A DNA stretch of 64,000 bases, from contig NZ_MUXU01000018.1 in assembly GCF_002014985.1 (NCBI RefSeq), positions 1 to 64,000 of the forward strand, written 5' to 3'. The stretch is from Moraxella caviae. Its GTDB lineage: Bacteria > Pseudomonadota > Gammaproteobacteria > Pseudomonadales > Moraxellaceae. The notes under the pieces were generated by a model. It was not told the DNA's origin. It worked only from the letters and a program-made list of their open reading frames with translations, and made no database searches. Every line of letters begins with the position of its first letter. The first letter of the stretch is position 1. Positions 1 through 9,640 of the stretch are shown in pieces. The position numbers were made by a program, and so were the translations under genes.

Positions 1-4
1 TTTA

Positions 5-32
5 GGGCTAATCTACTACAGCCCCTTTTTTT
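5..32 (+). terminator. Intrinsic terminator of a gene upstream of the window
   Basis: GGGCT at 5-9 pairs with AGCCC at 20-24 and is followed by a run of T. It presumably ends a transcript that begins before the window; that gene is not visible. Confidence 0.6.
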
Positions 33-57
33 ATTTTTTATTTTTTTTGAAATTTGG

Positions 58-86
58 TTGATATGTGTTAGTTTACGTAATATAAT
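58..86 (+). promoter_or_regulatory. Sigma70-type promoter for the SH3-like gene
   Basis: TTGATA at 58-63 and a perfect TATAAT at 81-86 are separated by 17 bases. The next start codon is at 139, giving a 5' UTR of about 45 nt. Confidence 0.7.
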
Positions 87-138
87 GAAACTAATGTATA
101 TAGTATGTTTACATTTTGTGTTTACTGGAGAAATAAAA

Positions 139-441
139 ATGCACACCAAACTTGCTCTTTCTGGCATCATTGCTTGCGCATTGGCAGCAACTGCGACAAC
201 AACAACTGCGGTAGCTGCTGGACCAGCTGCCACAGGCGGTGGCTATGCTTGCACGCACAATCCAAACAGTAGCGTGCGTATTCGCGCGAATGCTGGTACG
301 AATTACCGCATTCTTGGGGGTGTTCCAAACGGTCGTTATGTTACCGTTCGTGGCTCAAAATACGGCACGGATGGTAATTTGTGGTACAGAGTATCGTACG
401 GCCGTATCACTGGCTGGGCGCGTTACGATTACATTTGCTAA
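139..441 (+). CDS. Secreted SH3-like domain protein
   Basis: A 100-residue protein. The reading frame is open from 58, but ATG 139 is preferred because GGAG lies 8 bases upstream and a typical signal peptide follows: MHTK, a hydrophobic stretch, then Ala/Thr-rich residues ending near AVAAG. After the signal the protein contains the pattern of a bacterial SH3 (SH3_3/SH3b) domain: a segment around SSVRIRANAGTNYRILG, then a NLWYRV strand and GRITGWAR, with two Cys near residues 36 and 100 that could form a disulfide in the periplasm. SH3b domains usually bind peptidoglycan or stabilise enzymes acting on it. The next gene encodes a peptidoglycan peptidase, which fits a cell-wall role, but no enzymatic domain is present here. 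The exact function is unknown. Confidence 0.75.
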   Translation: MHTKLALSGIIACALAATATTTTAVAAGPAATGGGYACTHNPNSSVRIRANAGTNYRILGGVPNGRYVTVRGSKYGTDGNLWYRVSYGRITGWARYDYIC

Positions 442-517
442 TCGCTTTTTATCACTTCGAGCGGTTCGAAAGGCTGCTCGGAGTTTTTATTATATATAAT
501 TTGCTATAGGTGTGATA

Positions 518-1447
518 ATGCAAAAACGCACACGAGATTTTTTGATTGGCGGCAGTTTGATGGCGATTGGCGCAGGTATGCTGGCACACGCAAGCAGTGG
601 CTTTGTGGTAACGGATGGCAAGAAAGAGCTTGGTCCTGCTGCTAATACAAAGATGTCTGCACCAAAAATTGTCAGCTCTGAGCAAGGCCCGACAATTCAA
701 CAACCAACCGTGGATAGTATCAGCGCCACCACAGAACAATCAAAAGCGCAGTTTAGAAATGAGCAGCCAAATAATGCAAATTTCGCAACCCCTGCAAACC
801 TTACAAATACCGCCAGCTCTGCAACAGGGCCAGCGGCGAATCGTTTGACGCAGCCGATGCCTGTAACTGAAATGCCTGTGCATACGCCACAGCTAAGCCA
901 TGTGTCGGAAGCCAAATGCGCGCCTGAAGCGCTGGCGGTAGGCATCAAGCATTTTAGATACGCTGATGCGTCAAGCAGCGATCTTGTGTGGAGTGGCTAT
1001 GGCAGTCGTAACGATGCGAAATATAAAATACATCGTGAGGCAAAAGATGCCTTGCAAGAGCTTGTCAGAGCTGCTAAGCAAGATGGCGTAACGCTAACTC
1101 CGGGATCTATTTTCCGCAGTTCAGCACGCCAAAGACAGATTGTTAATAACAAGAAGAACCAAGGTCAAAGCGCCAGACAGATTTATTACACGTCGTCACA
1201 CCCTGGGTTTTCAGAGCATCATACGGGGCTTGCGGTTGATTTTACGCCGATCGATCATGGATTTGCCAAATCTGCAGGCTATCGTTGGCTGAAACAAAAT
1301 GCCCACCGTTATGGCTGGCATCAGACTTTCACCGAGGACTATAAAGCGTACAGCGGCGTTTCTGTAGAATCTTGGCATTGGCGCTACGAAGGCAAGAATC
1401 AAGAATTTGCTCATATTTTTGCGGCGAGCAAAAGTAGATTGTGTTGA
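518..1447 (+). CDS. M15B (VanY-type) D-alanyl-D-alanine carboxypeptidase family protein
   Basis: A 309-residue predicted exported peptidase. ATG 518 is preferred over an in-frame GTG at 512 because AGG at 508-510 is well spaced. The N-terminus has one hydrophobic segment after KRTRD, acting as a signal or anchor, followed by a long Pro/Ser/Thr/Ala/Gln linker to about residue 130. The C-terminal domain carries both M15 zinc-site motifs: SxHxxGxAxD (S232, H234, G237, A239, D241) and ExWH (E284, H287). M15B enzymes remove the terminal D-Ala from peptidoglycan stem peptides in the periplasm. VanY proper is linked to glycopeptide resistance, but this sequence lies with no van genes, so a housekeeping wall-trimming role is more likely. 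It starts 76 bp after the SH3-like gene and may share its promoter. Confidence 0.85.
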   Translation: MQKRTRDFLIGGSLMAIGAGMLAHASSGFVVTDGKKELGPAANTKMSAPKIVSSEQGPTIQQPTVDSISATTEQSKAQFRNEQPNNANFATPANLTNTASSATGPAANRLTQPMPVTEMPVHTPQLSHVSEAKCAPEALAVGIKHFRYADASSSDLVWSGYGSRNDAKYKIHREAKDALQELVRAAKQDGVTLTPGSIFRSSARQRQIVNNKKNQGQSARQIYYTSSHPGFSEHHTGLAVDFTPIDHGFAKSAGYRWLKQNAHRYGWHQTFTEDYKAYSGVSVESWHWRYEGKNQEFAHIFAASKSRLC

Positions 1448-1488
1448 TTGATTGCAAATCCTGATGGATTATTGAAGTTTAAGAGCGA

Positions 1489-1520
1489 CCCCTTGAAGTT
1501 ATCTTTAAGGGGTTTGCTGT
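1489..1520 (+). terminator. Terminator after the M15 peptidase gene
   Basis: CCCCTT at 1489-1494 pairs with AAGGGG at 1507-1512, followed by a T-rich but interrupted tail. A moderate intrinsic terminator. Confidence 0.5.
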
Positions 1521-1695
1521 TATTTGTATTATGACTAATTTTGCACACCCCAAAAATGACCGAAAAGTCATTTTCTGCCCAAAAATTCACGGTTTTTTCA
1601 TGCGCACTGTGTTATATTAAAAGCACTTGTGCCAAAGCTGTCGCAAGCTACAAGCGGCTTTGGCAAAGTTGGTAACAAAACCACGAGGAGACATC

Positions 1696-3849
1696 ATGAT
1701 TTATCAAGGAAAAAACCTAAGCGTTGCGCTGATTGATGGCACGGACGGCATTGCCAAGCTGCATTTTGACGCAGCCGATGAAAGCGTGAATAAATTTGAC
1801 GCAGCGACCAACGCTGAATTTAAAGAAGCGGTAACCGCACTAGAAAACTCAAGTCAAATCAAAGGCTTGATTGTTACTTCTGGCAAAAAAGTTTTTATCG
1901 CAGGGGCGGACATCACCGAATTTGTGGGCTATTTTCAAAAGCCGACCAGCGAGCTTGAAGCGTGGCTTTTGGAGATTAACAGCACCTTTAACCGCTTTGA
2001 AGACTTGCCATTCCCAAAAGTGGCGGCAATCAATGGCGCGGCACTTGGCGGTGGCTGTGAGATGACTTTGGTGTGCGAATACCGCGTGATGGGTCAGTCA
2101 GGGCAAATCGGCTTGCCAGAAACTAAGCTTGGCATTTTCCCGGGCTTTGGCGGCAGTGTGCGCACGCCACGCGTCATCGGCATTGACAACGCCCTAGAAG
2201 CCATTGCTACTGGCAAGGCGCACAAGCCAGCGGACGCACTCAAAATCGGTTTTGTGGACGCAGTGGTGGCAGACGATGTGCTAGAAAGTGCAGCGATTGA
2301 TTTGGTACAAAAGTGCATCGCAGGTGAGATTGACTGGCAAGCCAAGCGTGCCGAGAAGCTAAACCCTGTGCGTCTGTCGCAGCTTGAGCAAGCGATGGCG
2401 TTCACTTCTGCCAAGGGCGTGATTTTCGCCAAAGCCAATCCAAAGCAGTACCCTGCGGTGGCGCTGGCGGTGGAAGCGATTGAAAAACACGTCAATCTAA
2501 AACGTGATGACGCCATTAAAATTGAAGCCAAAAACTTCGCGGCAGCAGCAGTTACTCCGCAGGCGGCAGCGTTGGTGGGCTTATTTTTGAATGACCAAGT
2601 GGTGAAAAAACTTGCCAAAAAAGCCAGCCAAGGCGCAAGCGACATCAAAGAAGCGGCGGTGCTTGGCGCAGGCATTATGGGCGGTGGTATCGCTTATCAA
2701 GCAGCGAGCAAAGGCTTGCCAATCATCATGAAAGACATCAAGTCCGAGCAGCTTGAGCTTGGCATGAATGAAGCGAGCAAGCTGCTTGGCAAGGAAGTGG
2801 AGCGCGGCAAACTAACGCCTGCCAAGATGGGCGAGACCCTAAGCCGCATTCGCCCAACGCTCAATTATGGTGATTTTGGCAACACCGACATCGTGATTGA
2901 AGCGGTGGTGGAAAATCCAGCGGTGAAAAAATCTGTGCTGGCAGAAGTGGAAGCGCTTGCCAAAGACGATGCCATCATTGCGTCAAACACGTCCACCATT
3001 TCTATCACTGAGCTTGCCACTGCGCTAAAACGCCCAGAAAATTTCGTGGGTATGCACTTTTTTAACCCTGTGCACCGTATGCCTTTGGTAGAAGTGATTC
3101 GTGGCGAGAAATCGAGCGATGCGGCGATTGCCACGACTGTGGCTTTGGCACAAAAAATGGGCAAAGTGCCTGTCGTGGTGAATGATTGCCCGGGCTTTTT
3201 GGTGAATCGTGTGCTGTTCCCGTATTTTGGGGCGTTTGATTTGCTGGTCAAAGAAGGTGTGGATTTTGCTGCCATTGATAAGACGATGGAGAAATTTGGC
3301 TGGCCGATGGGTCCTGCGTATTTGATTGACGTGGTGGGCTTGGACACGGGCGTGCATGGCGCAGCCGTGATGGCGCAAGGTTTCCCTGACCGCATGAAGC
3401 CTGATTTTAAAGGCAGCATTGAGCATTTGTTTGAGCAAAATCGCTTGGGACAAAAAAACGGCGCAGGCTTTTATAAGTACGAAATTGACAAAAAAGGTAA
3501 GCCGGAAAAGAGCGCGGACGTTGCCACTTATGAGCTGCTAAAAGCGGTACAAGACGGCACAAAAGAGGCTAGCGAGCAAGAAATCATTGACCGCATGATG
3601 CTTGCCTTCTGTAACGAAACCGTGCGCTGCCTAGAAGATGGCATCGTGGGTACGCCAGCAGAAGCGGACATGGCGATGATTATGGGCGTGGGCTTTCCGC
3701 CGTTTCGTGGCGGGGCGTGCCGCTACATTGACCAAGTTGGCGTGAGTGAATTTGTGGCATTGTGCGACAAATACGCCTACCTTGGCAAAGCGTACGAAGC
3801 ACCAGCATTGCTGCGTAAAATGGCAAGCGAAGGCAAGACGTTTTATTGA
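1696..3849 (+). CDS. fadB: Fatty acid oxidation complex subunit alpha (enoyl-CoA hydratase / 3-hydroxyacyl-CoA dehydrogenase)
   Basis: A 717-residue multifunctional beta-oxidation enzyme, close to the usual family length (E. coli 729). It hydrates trans-2-enoyl-CoA and oxidises L-3-hydroxyacyl-CoA with NAD+, and forms an alpha2-beta2 complex with FadA. ATG 1696 follows a GAGGAG box; the frame is open further upstream from 1627, without a ribosome site. The N-terminal crotonase domain has GGGCEM and LPETKLG, placing the two catalytic Glu at 122 and 142 with the same 20-residue spacing as E. coli E119/E139. The NAD-binding motif GAGIMGGG is at about 324-331, and the dehydrogenase His is in GMHFFNP at about 454. 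FadA follows downstream, but a toxin-antitoxin pair lies between them. Confidence 0.97.
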   Translation: MIYQGKNLSVALIDGTDGIAKLHFDAADESVNKFDAATNAEFKEAVTALENSSQIKGLIVTSGKKVFIAGADITEFVGYFQKPTSELEAWLLEINSTFNRFEDLPFPKVAAINGAALGGGCEMTLVCEYRVMGQSGQIGLPETKLGIFPGFGGSVRTPRVIGIDNALEAIATGKAHKPADALKIGFVDAVVADDVLESAAIDLVQKCIAGEIDWQAKRAEKLNPVRLSQLEQAMAFTSAKGVIFAKANPKQYPAVALAVEAIEKHVNLKRDDAIKIEAKNFAAAAVTPQAAALVGLFLNDQVVKKLAKKASQGASDIKEAAVLGAGIMGGGIAYQAASKGLPIIMKDIKSEQLELGMNEASKLLGKEVERGKLTPAKMGETLSRIRPTLNYGDFGNTDIVIEAVVENPAVKKSVLAEVEALAKDDAIIASNTSTISITELATALKRPENFVGMHFFNPVHRMPLVEVIRGEKSSDAAIATTVALAQKMGKVPVVVNDCPGFLVNRVLFPYFGAFDLLVKEGVDFAAIDKTMEKFGWPMGPAYLIDVVGLDTGVHGAAVMAQGFPDRMKPDFKGSIEHLFEQNRLGQKNGAGFYKYEIDKKGKPEKSADVATYELLKAVQDGTKEASEQEIIDRMMLAFCNETVRCLEDGIVGTPAEADMAMIMGVGFPPFRGGACRYIDQVGVSEFVALCDKYAYLGKAYEAPALLRKMASEGKTFY

Positions 3850-3877
3850 TTACCATTAAATAAAAAAAGGATCGGAT

Positions 3878-4135
3878 ATGCCAAACCTAGCACAAACTTT
3901 GCCACAAGAAATCCAAACGGTACTGCCGATGATGGCAGGGCTAAATCTTGAGCAACGTGCATATCTTGCCAGCTTTTTATTAAATCCGCCAGCGCACCGT
4001 GCCAGTCGTCTTGGGGCGAATGCGCTTGGAGTTACTCATGTGAGTGATGATTTTGATGACGAGCTGGGCGATGATTTTTGGTTGGGTGATGATACGGATA
4101 ATCTGAGTGAAAAAGCGGCATGGCAAGCTACCTAG
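3878..4135 (+). CDS. Putative antitoxin of a PIN-toxin pair (VapB-like position)
   Basis: An 85-residue acidic protein of no family I recognise with certainty. It is called an antitoxin from context: its last 16 bases overlap the start of a PIN-domain toxin gene, the standard layout of VapBC modules. An AAAAAGG box precedes ATG 3878. The first half, with NLEQRAYLASFLL, could form helices. The second half is very rich in Asp (VSDDFDDELGDDFWLGDD), as expected of a disordered acidic tail that wraps a basic RNase toxin. It lies 28 bp after fadB, so it is probably co-transcribed with fadB. Confidence 0.7.
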   Translation: MPNLAQTLPQEIQTVLPMMAGLNLEQRAYLASFLLNPPAHRASRLGANALGVTHVSDDFDDELGDDFWLGDDTDNLSEKAAWQAT

Positions 4136-4515
4136 TAGACACGCACGTTTATCTTTGGGCGGATCACGCGGTTCATAAACTTTGCCCAAAGGTGCGTGAA
4201 ATTTTGGCAAATCCCAAGCATACAATTTATCTAAGCATGGCGTCTTTATGGGAAATGCAGATAAAAATCCAGCTCGGCAAACTGACACTGGATACACCGC
4301 TCCAAGAAGCGATGAACCGTGTTTGCAAGCAAGGATTGTATCAGATTTTGCCAATCAAGCTATCGCATCTGTGGACGCTTGAGCGGTTGCCGCATTTACA
4401 CAATGATCCTTTCGACCGCTTGTTAATGGCACAAAGTTTGAATGAAAAATTGCCATTCATCACTGCTGACAGCAAAATATTGCAATATGGCATGATTGAA
4501 TGTGTCGCAAACTAA
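4120..4515 (+). CDS. vapC: PIN-domain ribonuclease toxin (VapC-like)
   Basis: A 131-residue PIN-fold protein. Acidic residues expected for the Mg-dependent RNase site are present: D7 in LVDTH, E45 in SLWEM, D96 and D99 in NDPFDRLL, and D117 in TADSKI. The DTHVYLW start and DPFDRLLMAQ box match the Sll0205-like PIN group of VapC toxins, which cut RNA when freed from their antitoxin. ATG 4120 overlaps the upstream antitoxin gene by 16 bp, implying translational coupling. fadA begins 18 bp downstream, so the pair sits inside the fadB-fadA operon in the same direction. All key residues are intact, so nothing suggests decay. Confidence 0.85.
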   Translation: MASYLVDTHVYLWADHAVHKLCPKVREILANPKHTIYLSMASLWEMQIKIQLGKLTLDTPLQEAMNRVCKQGLYQILPIKLSHLWTLERLPHLHNDPFDRLLMAQSLNEKLPFITADSKILQYGMIECVAN

Positions 4516-4521
4516 TTTTAA

Positions 4522-5706
<1,185 letters not shown>

Positions 5707-5725
5707 GAAGCTCACCGCTGACATT

Positions 5726-5759
5726 AAAACCAAGCTGTCTGACGATGGCTTGGTTTTTT
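5726..5759 (+). terminator. Terminator of the fad operon
   Basis: AAAACCAAGC at 5726-5735 pairs with GCTTGGTTTT at 5748-5757, followed by a T run. A strong intrinsic hairpin. Confidence 0.85.
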
Positions 5760-5829
5760 AGCCCTTTAATAAAATTTGCGCATTTTGACTATACAAATGG
5801 AAAATGCTAAAATATTTCCCTAAAGTTAC

Positions 5830-5893
5830 GCTGCGTATTCCTTTTGGTTAAATATGGTGCAAATTGACACGCAAACACACCAAAATACGCAGC
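5830..5893. repeat. Perfect 10-bp inverted repeat upstream of gltS
   Basis: GCTGCGTATT at 5830-5839 has its exact reverse complement AATACGCAGC at 5884-5893, with 44 bases between. It lies about 90-150 bp before gltS. It could be a paired regulator site or a leader stem; no known motif was recognised. Confidence 0.5.
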
Positions 5894-5979
5894 AAAAACG
5901 CACAGGCAAGGTGGACAATTAGAAAAGTCCGCCTTTATTTGTCTGCGCGATAAGATGATAAATTTTGTTGGAGTGGCGT

Positions 5980-7242
5980 ATGGAATTTACGTTAAACGGT
6001 TATTACACGCTGATTTTGGCGACTTTGGTGCTTTTGGTCGGCAAATTTTTGGTAAAACGCATTAAATTTTTGTCGGATTTTAACATTCCTGAACCTGTGG
6101 CTGGCGGTCTTGTGGGCGCGGCGATTGTGTACGCATTGAACGTGATGTTTGGCTACAGTTTTAATTTTCAAAAAGAGCTGCAAACCGCGTGTATGCTGAT
6201 GTTTTTTGCGTCTATTGGCTTGTCGGCAGATTTTAGCCGTCTAAAAGCAGGCGGTACAGGCTTGGTGATTTTCTTGGTCGTGGTGTCGGCGTTCATCATT
6301 TTGCAAGACGTGGTGGGCGTTGGCATGGCGATGGCACTGGGCATTGACCCATTGCTGGGCTTGGTGGCAGGCTCGGTGTCTTTGACAGGCGGTCATGGCA
6401 CGGCTGGCGCATGGGGCGCAACTTTTGAAGACACTTATGGTGTCGTGGGCGCAACCACGCTGGGCATTGCTTGTGCGACTTATGGCTTGGTATCGGGCGG
6501 TATCATTGGCGGCCCTGTGGCGAAGCGTTTGATTGGTAAACTTGGCATGAAGCCCCAAGAAGCCGCTGCCACTGCCACTGCGTCAAACGCACGCAGCCTA
6601 GATGGCGCACCAAACAAAACCGATAATGACGACTACTCAGGTGAAGAAATCTTTGAAAAGGCGGACAATGTGCGCCTAATCACCGCCACTTCTGCGGTAG
6701 AAACGCTGGCTTTGTTTGCGGCGTGTTTGGCGTTTTCTGACATCATGGTGGGCGTGGCAAAAGGCACTTGGTTTGAGTTGCCGCAGTTTGTTTGGGCGTT
6801 GTTTGGCGGTGTGGTGCTGCGTAATGCGTTGACGAATATTTTTAATTTTGATATGTTTGACCGCGCGATTGACGTGTTTGGCAACGCTGCTTTGTCGTTG
6901 TTTTTGGCGATGGCGCTATTGTCGCTAAAACTGTGGGAACTTGCCGATTTGGCAGGCCCGATTTTGGTGATTTTGCTGGTGCAAACGGTGGTGATGGTGC
7001 TGTACGCAACTTTTGTAACTTACCGAATCATGGGCAAAGACTACGATTCTGCGGTGCTGGCGGCAGGTCATTGCGGCTTTGGTATGGGCGCAACGCCAAC
7101 CGCCATCGCCAATATGCAGGCAATCACCGACCGCTATTTGCCATCGCACAAGGCGTTTTTGATTGTGCCGATGGTTGGTGCGTTCTTTGTGGACATCGTG
7201 AACGTGGCGATTTTGCAAGGCTTTATTGCGTTCATCGCTTAA
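5980..7242 (+). CDS. gltS: Sodium/glutamate symporter
   Basis: A 420-residue inner-membrane protein of the GltS (ESS) family, slightly longer than E. coli GltS (401). It imports glutamate with Na+. ATG 5980 is preferred over upstream TTG codons because GGAG is 6 bases upstream. The sequence shows about ten hydrophobic segments and two family-typical glycine-rich regions: SLTGGHGTAGAWG near residue 140 and GHCGFGMGATPTA near 365. A hydrophilic loop of about 40 residues near 190-235 separates the two halves. The gene stands alone between two terminators. It may complement the hut pathway, whose product is glutamate, but this is only contextual. Confidence 0.95.
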   Translation: MEFTLNGYYTLILATLVLLVGKFLVKRIKFLSDFNIPEPVAGGLVGAAIVYALNVMFGYSFNFQKELQTACMLMFFASIGLSADFSRLKAGGTGLVIFLVVVSAFIILQDVVGVGMAMALGIDPLLGLVAGSVSLTGGHGTAGAWGATFEDTYGVVGATTLGIACATYGLVSGGIIGGPVAKRLIGKLGMKPQEAAATATASNARSLDGAPNKTDNDDYSGEEIFEKADNVRLITATSAVETLALFAACLAFSDIMVGVAKGTWFELPQFVWALFGGVVLRNALTNIFNFDMFDRAIDVFGNAALSLFLAMALLSLKLWELADLAGPILVILLVQTVVMVLYATFVTYRIMGKDYDSAVLAAGHCGFGMGATPTAIANMQAITDRYLPSHKAFLIVPMVGAFFVDIVNVAILQGFIAFIA

Positions 7243-7261
7243 TTTGCCATTTCGCCATTTT

Positions 7262-7291
7262 AAAATCCCCGTCATGCGATGGGGATTTTTT
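7262..7291 (+). terminator. Terminator of gltS
   Basis: AAAATCCCC at 7262-7270 pairs with GGGGATTTT at 7281-7289 and ends in a T run. A strong intrinsic terminator. Confidence 0.88.
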
Positions 7292-7378
7292 GTGGAAAAT
7301 AAAACCTGAAAACTTGGCTTAAATTTGCTTTACCACGCCAAATTTTTAGCAAAAATCCACTAAATCCGAAATTTAAAC

Positions 7379-7427
7379 AAAAAACATTCTCATTATCATT
7401 GCAAATTCGCCAAAAATCCGCTATGAT
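7379..7427 (+). promoter_or_regulatory. Fur-box-like operator overlapping a sigma70 promoter for the iron importer
   Basis: On the minus strand, 7379-7397 reads GATAATGAGAATGTTTTTT, matching the canonical 19-bp Fur box at 14 of 19 positions. Immediately adjacent on the plus strand are TTGCAA at 7399-7404 and TATGAT at 7422-7427, 17 bases apart. A repressor bound there would block the -35 region. The next gene encodes an iron-siderophore binding lipoprotein, so iron repression by Fur is the simple reading. Confidence 0.72.
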
Positions 7428-7541
7428 AAGGCGATTTTCAAATATTCTCAAAAATGAATATTGAAAAAACCAATCTTTAACTATCAGTCCAGAACGACTT
7501 TAAAAGCAACTTTAAAAACATCTTGAAAAAAGGAGCATAAA

Positions 7542-8537
7542 ATGACATTGAAAAAATTGATGGCGATGATGGGCGTATCGGCTTTGGCATTGAGCATGGC
7601 AGCGTGCAGCAAGCCAGCCGAGCAAGCTGGTGAAGCGGCAACCGAAGCGAAAACCGAAACCGCAGCAGAAGCTAACGCAGGCGAGACCACCATCACCACC
7701 GCAGAAGGTGAGCAAAGCATTGCGGTAAATCCAAGTCCTTTGGCGGTGTATGACATGACCGCCATGCAAAACTTGACCGCGCTTGGCGTGGTGGCGCAGG
7801 GCTTGCCAGAAATCACTCCAGAGCGCATGGAGCTTTATAATTTTAAAGTGGCGGACGCACCAGAAGCGGCAAATATTGGTACATTGACCGAGCCGAATTT
7901 GGAAAATTTACACGCTTTACAACCAAAAGCAGTGTTCTTTGGCAGCCGCATGGCAGAAAAAGCGGACGCGCTTAAGCAAGTTGCGCCAACGTATAATTTG
8001 ACCATTGACACCAGCGATGTGTACAAATCAAGCAAGCAGCAGCTGGCGGATTTTGGACGTGTGTTCAATAAAGTAGAAGAAGCTGCCAAGCTACAAGCCG
8101 ACATTGACGCAGCGATTGAAGAAGCTAAAAAAGCAGTCGCTGGCAAGGGCAATGGTCTTGCGGTTTTGGTGAACGGCAATAAAATCAGCGCCTATGGCAA
8201 AAATTCACGTTATGGCTTTTTGCACACCACGCTTGGCATTCCGATGGCGGACGAGCATATCAAAGAAGCACGCCACGGTCAGCCGATTTCATTTGAATAC
8301 ATTCAAAAAACCAACCCTGACTGGATTTTTGTACTAGACCGTGCGGCGGCTGTGGGCGAAGAAGGCGAAGCGGCTTCTGTGGTGCTGGATAACCCATTGG
8401 TGAAACAAACCACTGCAGGACAAAAAGGTCAAATCGTGTATTTGAGCGCAGATTCTTATTTGGCGTTTGGCGGCTATTATCAATGGCTAAAAGACACCAA
8501 AATCATCACTGACGCCTTTAATAAAGCAAGCAACTAA
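7542..8537 (+). CDS. Iron-siderophore ABC transporter, substrate-binding lipoprotein
   Basis: A 331-residue periplasmic binding protein of the CeuE/FatB/VctP/YclQ type. A lipoprotein signal is visible: MTLKKLM, a hydrophobic core, then the lipobox SMAAC with the lipid-modified Cys at 22. An Ala/Glu/Thr-rich linker follows to about residue 55. The body begins with VNPSPLAVYDMTAMQNLTALG, typical of catechol or citrate-type iron-chelate binders. ATG 7542 follows AAAGGAG. It is the first gene of a cluster with two permeases and an ATPase. A Fur-box-like promoter precedes it and a partial terminator follows, so the binding protein should be made in excess over the membrane parts. The exact siderophore cannot be read from the sequence. 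Confidence 0.9.
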   Translation: MTLKKLMAMMGVSALALSMAACSKPAEQAGEAATEAKTETAAEANAGETTITTAEGEQSIAVNPSPLAVYDMTAMQNLTALGVVAQGLPEITPERMELYNFKVADAPEAANIGTLTEPNLENLHALQPKAVFFGSRMAEKADALKQVAPTYNLTIDTSDVYKSSKQQLADFGRVFNKVEEAAKLQADIDAAIEEAKKAVAGKGNGLAVLVNGNKISAYGKNSRYGFLHTTLGIPMADEHIKEARHGQPISFEYIQKTNPDWIFVLDRAAAVGEEGEAASVVLDNPLVKQTTAGQKGQIVYLSADSYLAFGGYYQWLKDTKIITDAFNKASN

Positions 8538-8543
8538 TCCATT

Positions 8544-8578
8544 GCGCCAAGCGTGCCGATGTGCGCTTGGTGCTTTTT
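8544..8578 (+). terminator. Intra-operon hairpin between binding protein and permease genes
   Basis: GCGCCAAGCG at 8544-8553 pairs with CGCTTGGTGC at 8564-8573 (one G-T pair), followed by TTTTT. The downstream permease is clearly part of the same system, so this is probably a leaky terminator or mRNA-stabilising hairpin. Confidence 0.65.
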
Positions 8579-8635
8579 ATTTTGGCGATGATGCCAATTT
8601 GTCAATCCATTTAATCATTCGTAAAACCAATCAGC

Positions 8636-9640
8636 ATGACAGCAATCACCACGCCCAACCAAAAACAGCCTTGGCGCTTATCGCCTAGGGTTGTGAATTT
8701 TGGCAGCTTGCTTGTCATGCTGCTGCTGATTTTGGTGAGTGTATCGGTGGGTGTGGCGGATTTTTCTTGGCAAGGGCTGTTTTCACTGGCGACAGGAGAG
8801 CGCAGCGACCTTGAGCTTTTGCTCATCAGCCGTTTGCCACGCACTTTGGCAATTATCCTGACAGGCGTATCCATGTCGGTGGCAGGCATGATGATGCAGG
8901 TGATTTTAAAAAACCGCTTCGTTGAGCCGTCCATGGTGGGCGCAACGCAATCGGCAGCTTTTGGTATGCTTGCCATCAGTTTGCTGGTGCCGACTGCGAC
9001 ACTGAGCATGAAAATGGCGGTTGCAACGCTGTGCGCGCTTGGCGGCATGGTGATTTTTATGCGCCTGATTCGCCGTTTGCCTGCGACTGATTATCTGATG
9101 ATTCCGCTGGTTGGCATTGTGTTTAGCGGCATTATTGAAGCGATTACCACGTTCATCGCCTACCAAACCGAGACGCTGCAGCTGTTATCCGTATGGACGT
9201 TTGGCGATTTTTCTGGCGTGCTGGCTGGCCGCTATGAAATGCTGTGGCTGACAGGCGTGCTGTGCGCCATCGCTTATGTGATTGCCGATAAACTCACCAT
9301 CGTTGGGCTTGGCGACACCATTGCCAAAAATCTAGGCGTGAACCGAGAAGCGGTGCTGTGGGCAGGCATTAGCATGGTGGCGATGATTAGCGCCGTGGTG
9401 GTGATTACGGTGGGGGCGATTCCGTTTGTGGGCTTGGTCGTGCCAAACATCATCAGCCGTATGATGGGCGATCAACTCAAGCGCACCTTGCCAGCGGTGG
9501 CGCTTTTGGGTGCATCTGCGGTGCTTTTGTGCGACATCATTGGGCGCACCGTACGTTATCCGTTTGAAGTGCCTGTGGCAACGGTGTTTGGCGTTTTGGG
9601 TGCGGCGGTGTTTTTGTGGCTGCTGTTTCGCAAGGGTTAG
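8636..9640 (+). CDS. Iron-siderophore ABC transporter permease (first subunit)
   Basis: A 334-residue FecCD-family inner-membrane permease, standard length. About nine to ten hydrophobic segments are visible. Family signatures include RLPRTLAIILTGVSMSVAGMM near residue 65 and the C-terminal coupling region AIPFVGLVVPNIISRMMG near 260, which contacts the ATPase. It resembles FatD/CeuB/VctD/YclN. No clear Shine-Dalgarno precedes ATG 8636, which lies 98 bp after the binding-protein gene and beyond the hairpin at 8544-8573. With the second permease it would form the heterodimeric channel. Confidence 0.9.
   Translation: MTAITTPNQKQPWRLSPRVVNFGSLLVMLLLILVSVSVGVADFSWQGLFSLATGERSDLELLLISRLPRTLAIILTGVSMSVAGMMMQVILKNRFVEPSMVGATQSAAFGMLAISLLVPTATLSMKMAVATLCALGGMVIFMRLIRRLPATDYLMIPLVGIVFSGIIEAITTFIAYQTETLQLLSVWTFGDFSGVLAGRYEMLWLTGVLCAIAYVIADKLTIVGLGDTIAKNLGVNREAVLWAGISMVAMISAVVVITVGAIPFVGLVVPNIISRMMGDQLKRTLPAVALLGASAVLLCDIIGRTVRYPFEVPVATVFGVLGAAVFLWLLFRKG

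Noticed and set aside
2094..2675. Long minus-strand open frame opposite fadB (193 codons).
   Set aside because: It is low-complexity Ala/Ser/Thr sequence, as expected for the antisense of a GC-rich codon pattern in fadB. Similar shadows lie opposite fadA, liuB, pheT and hutH.
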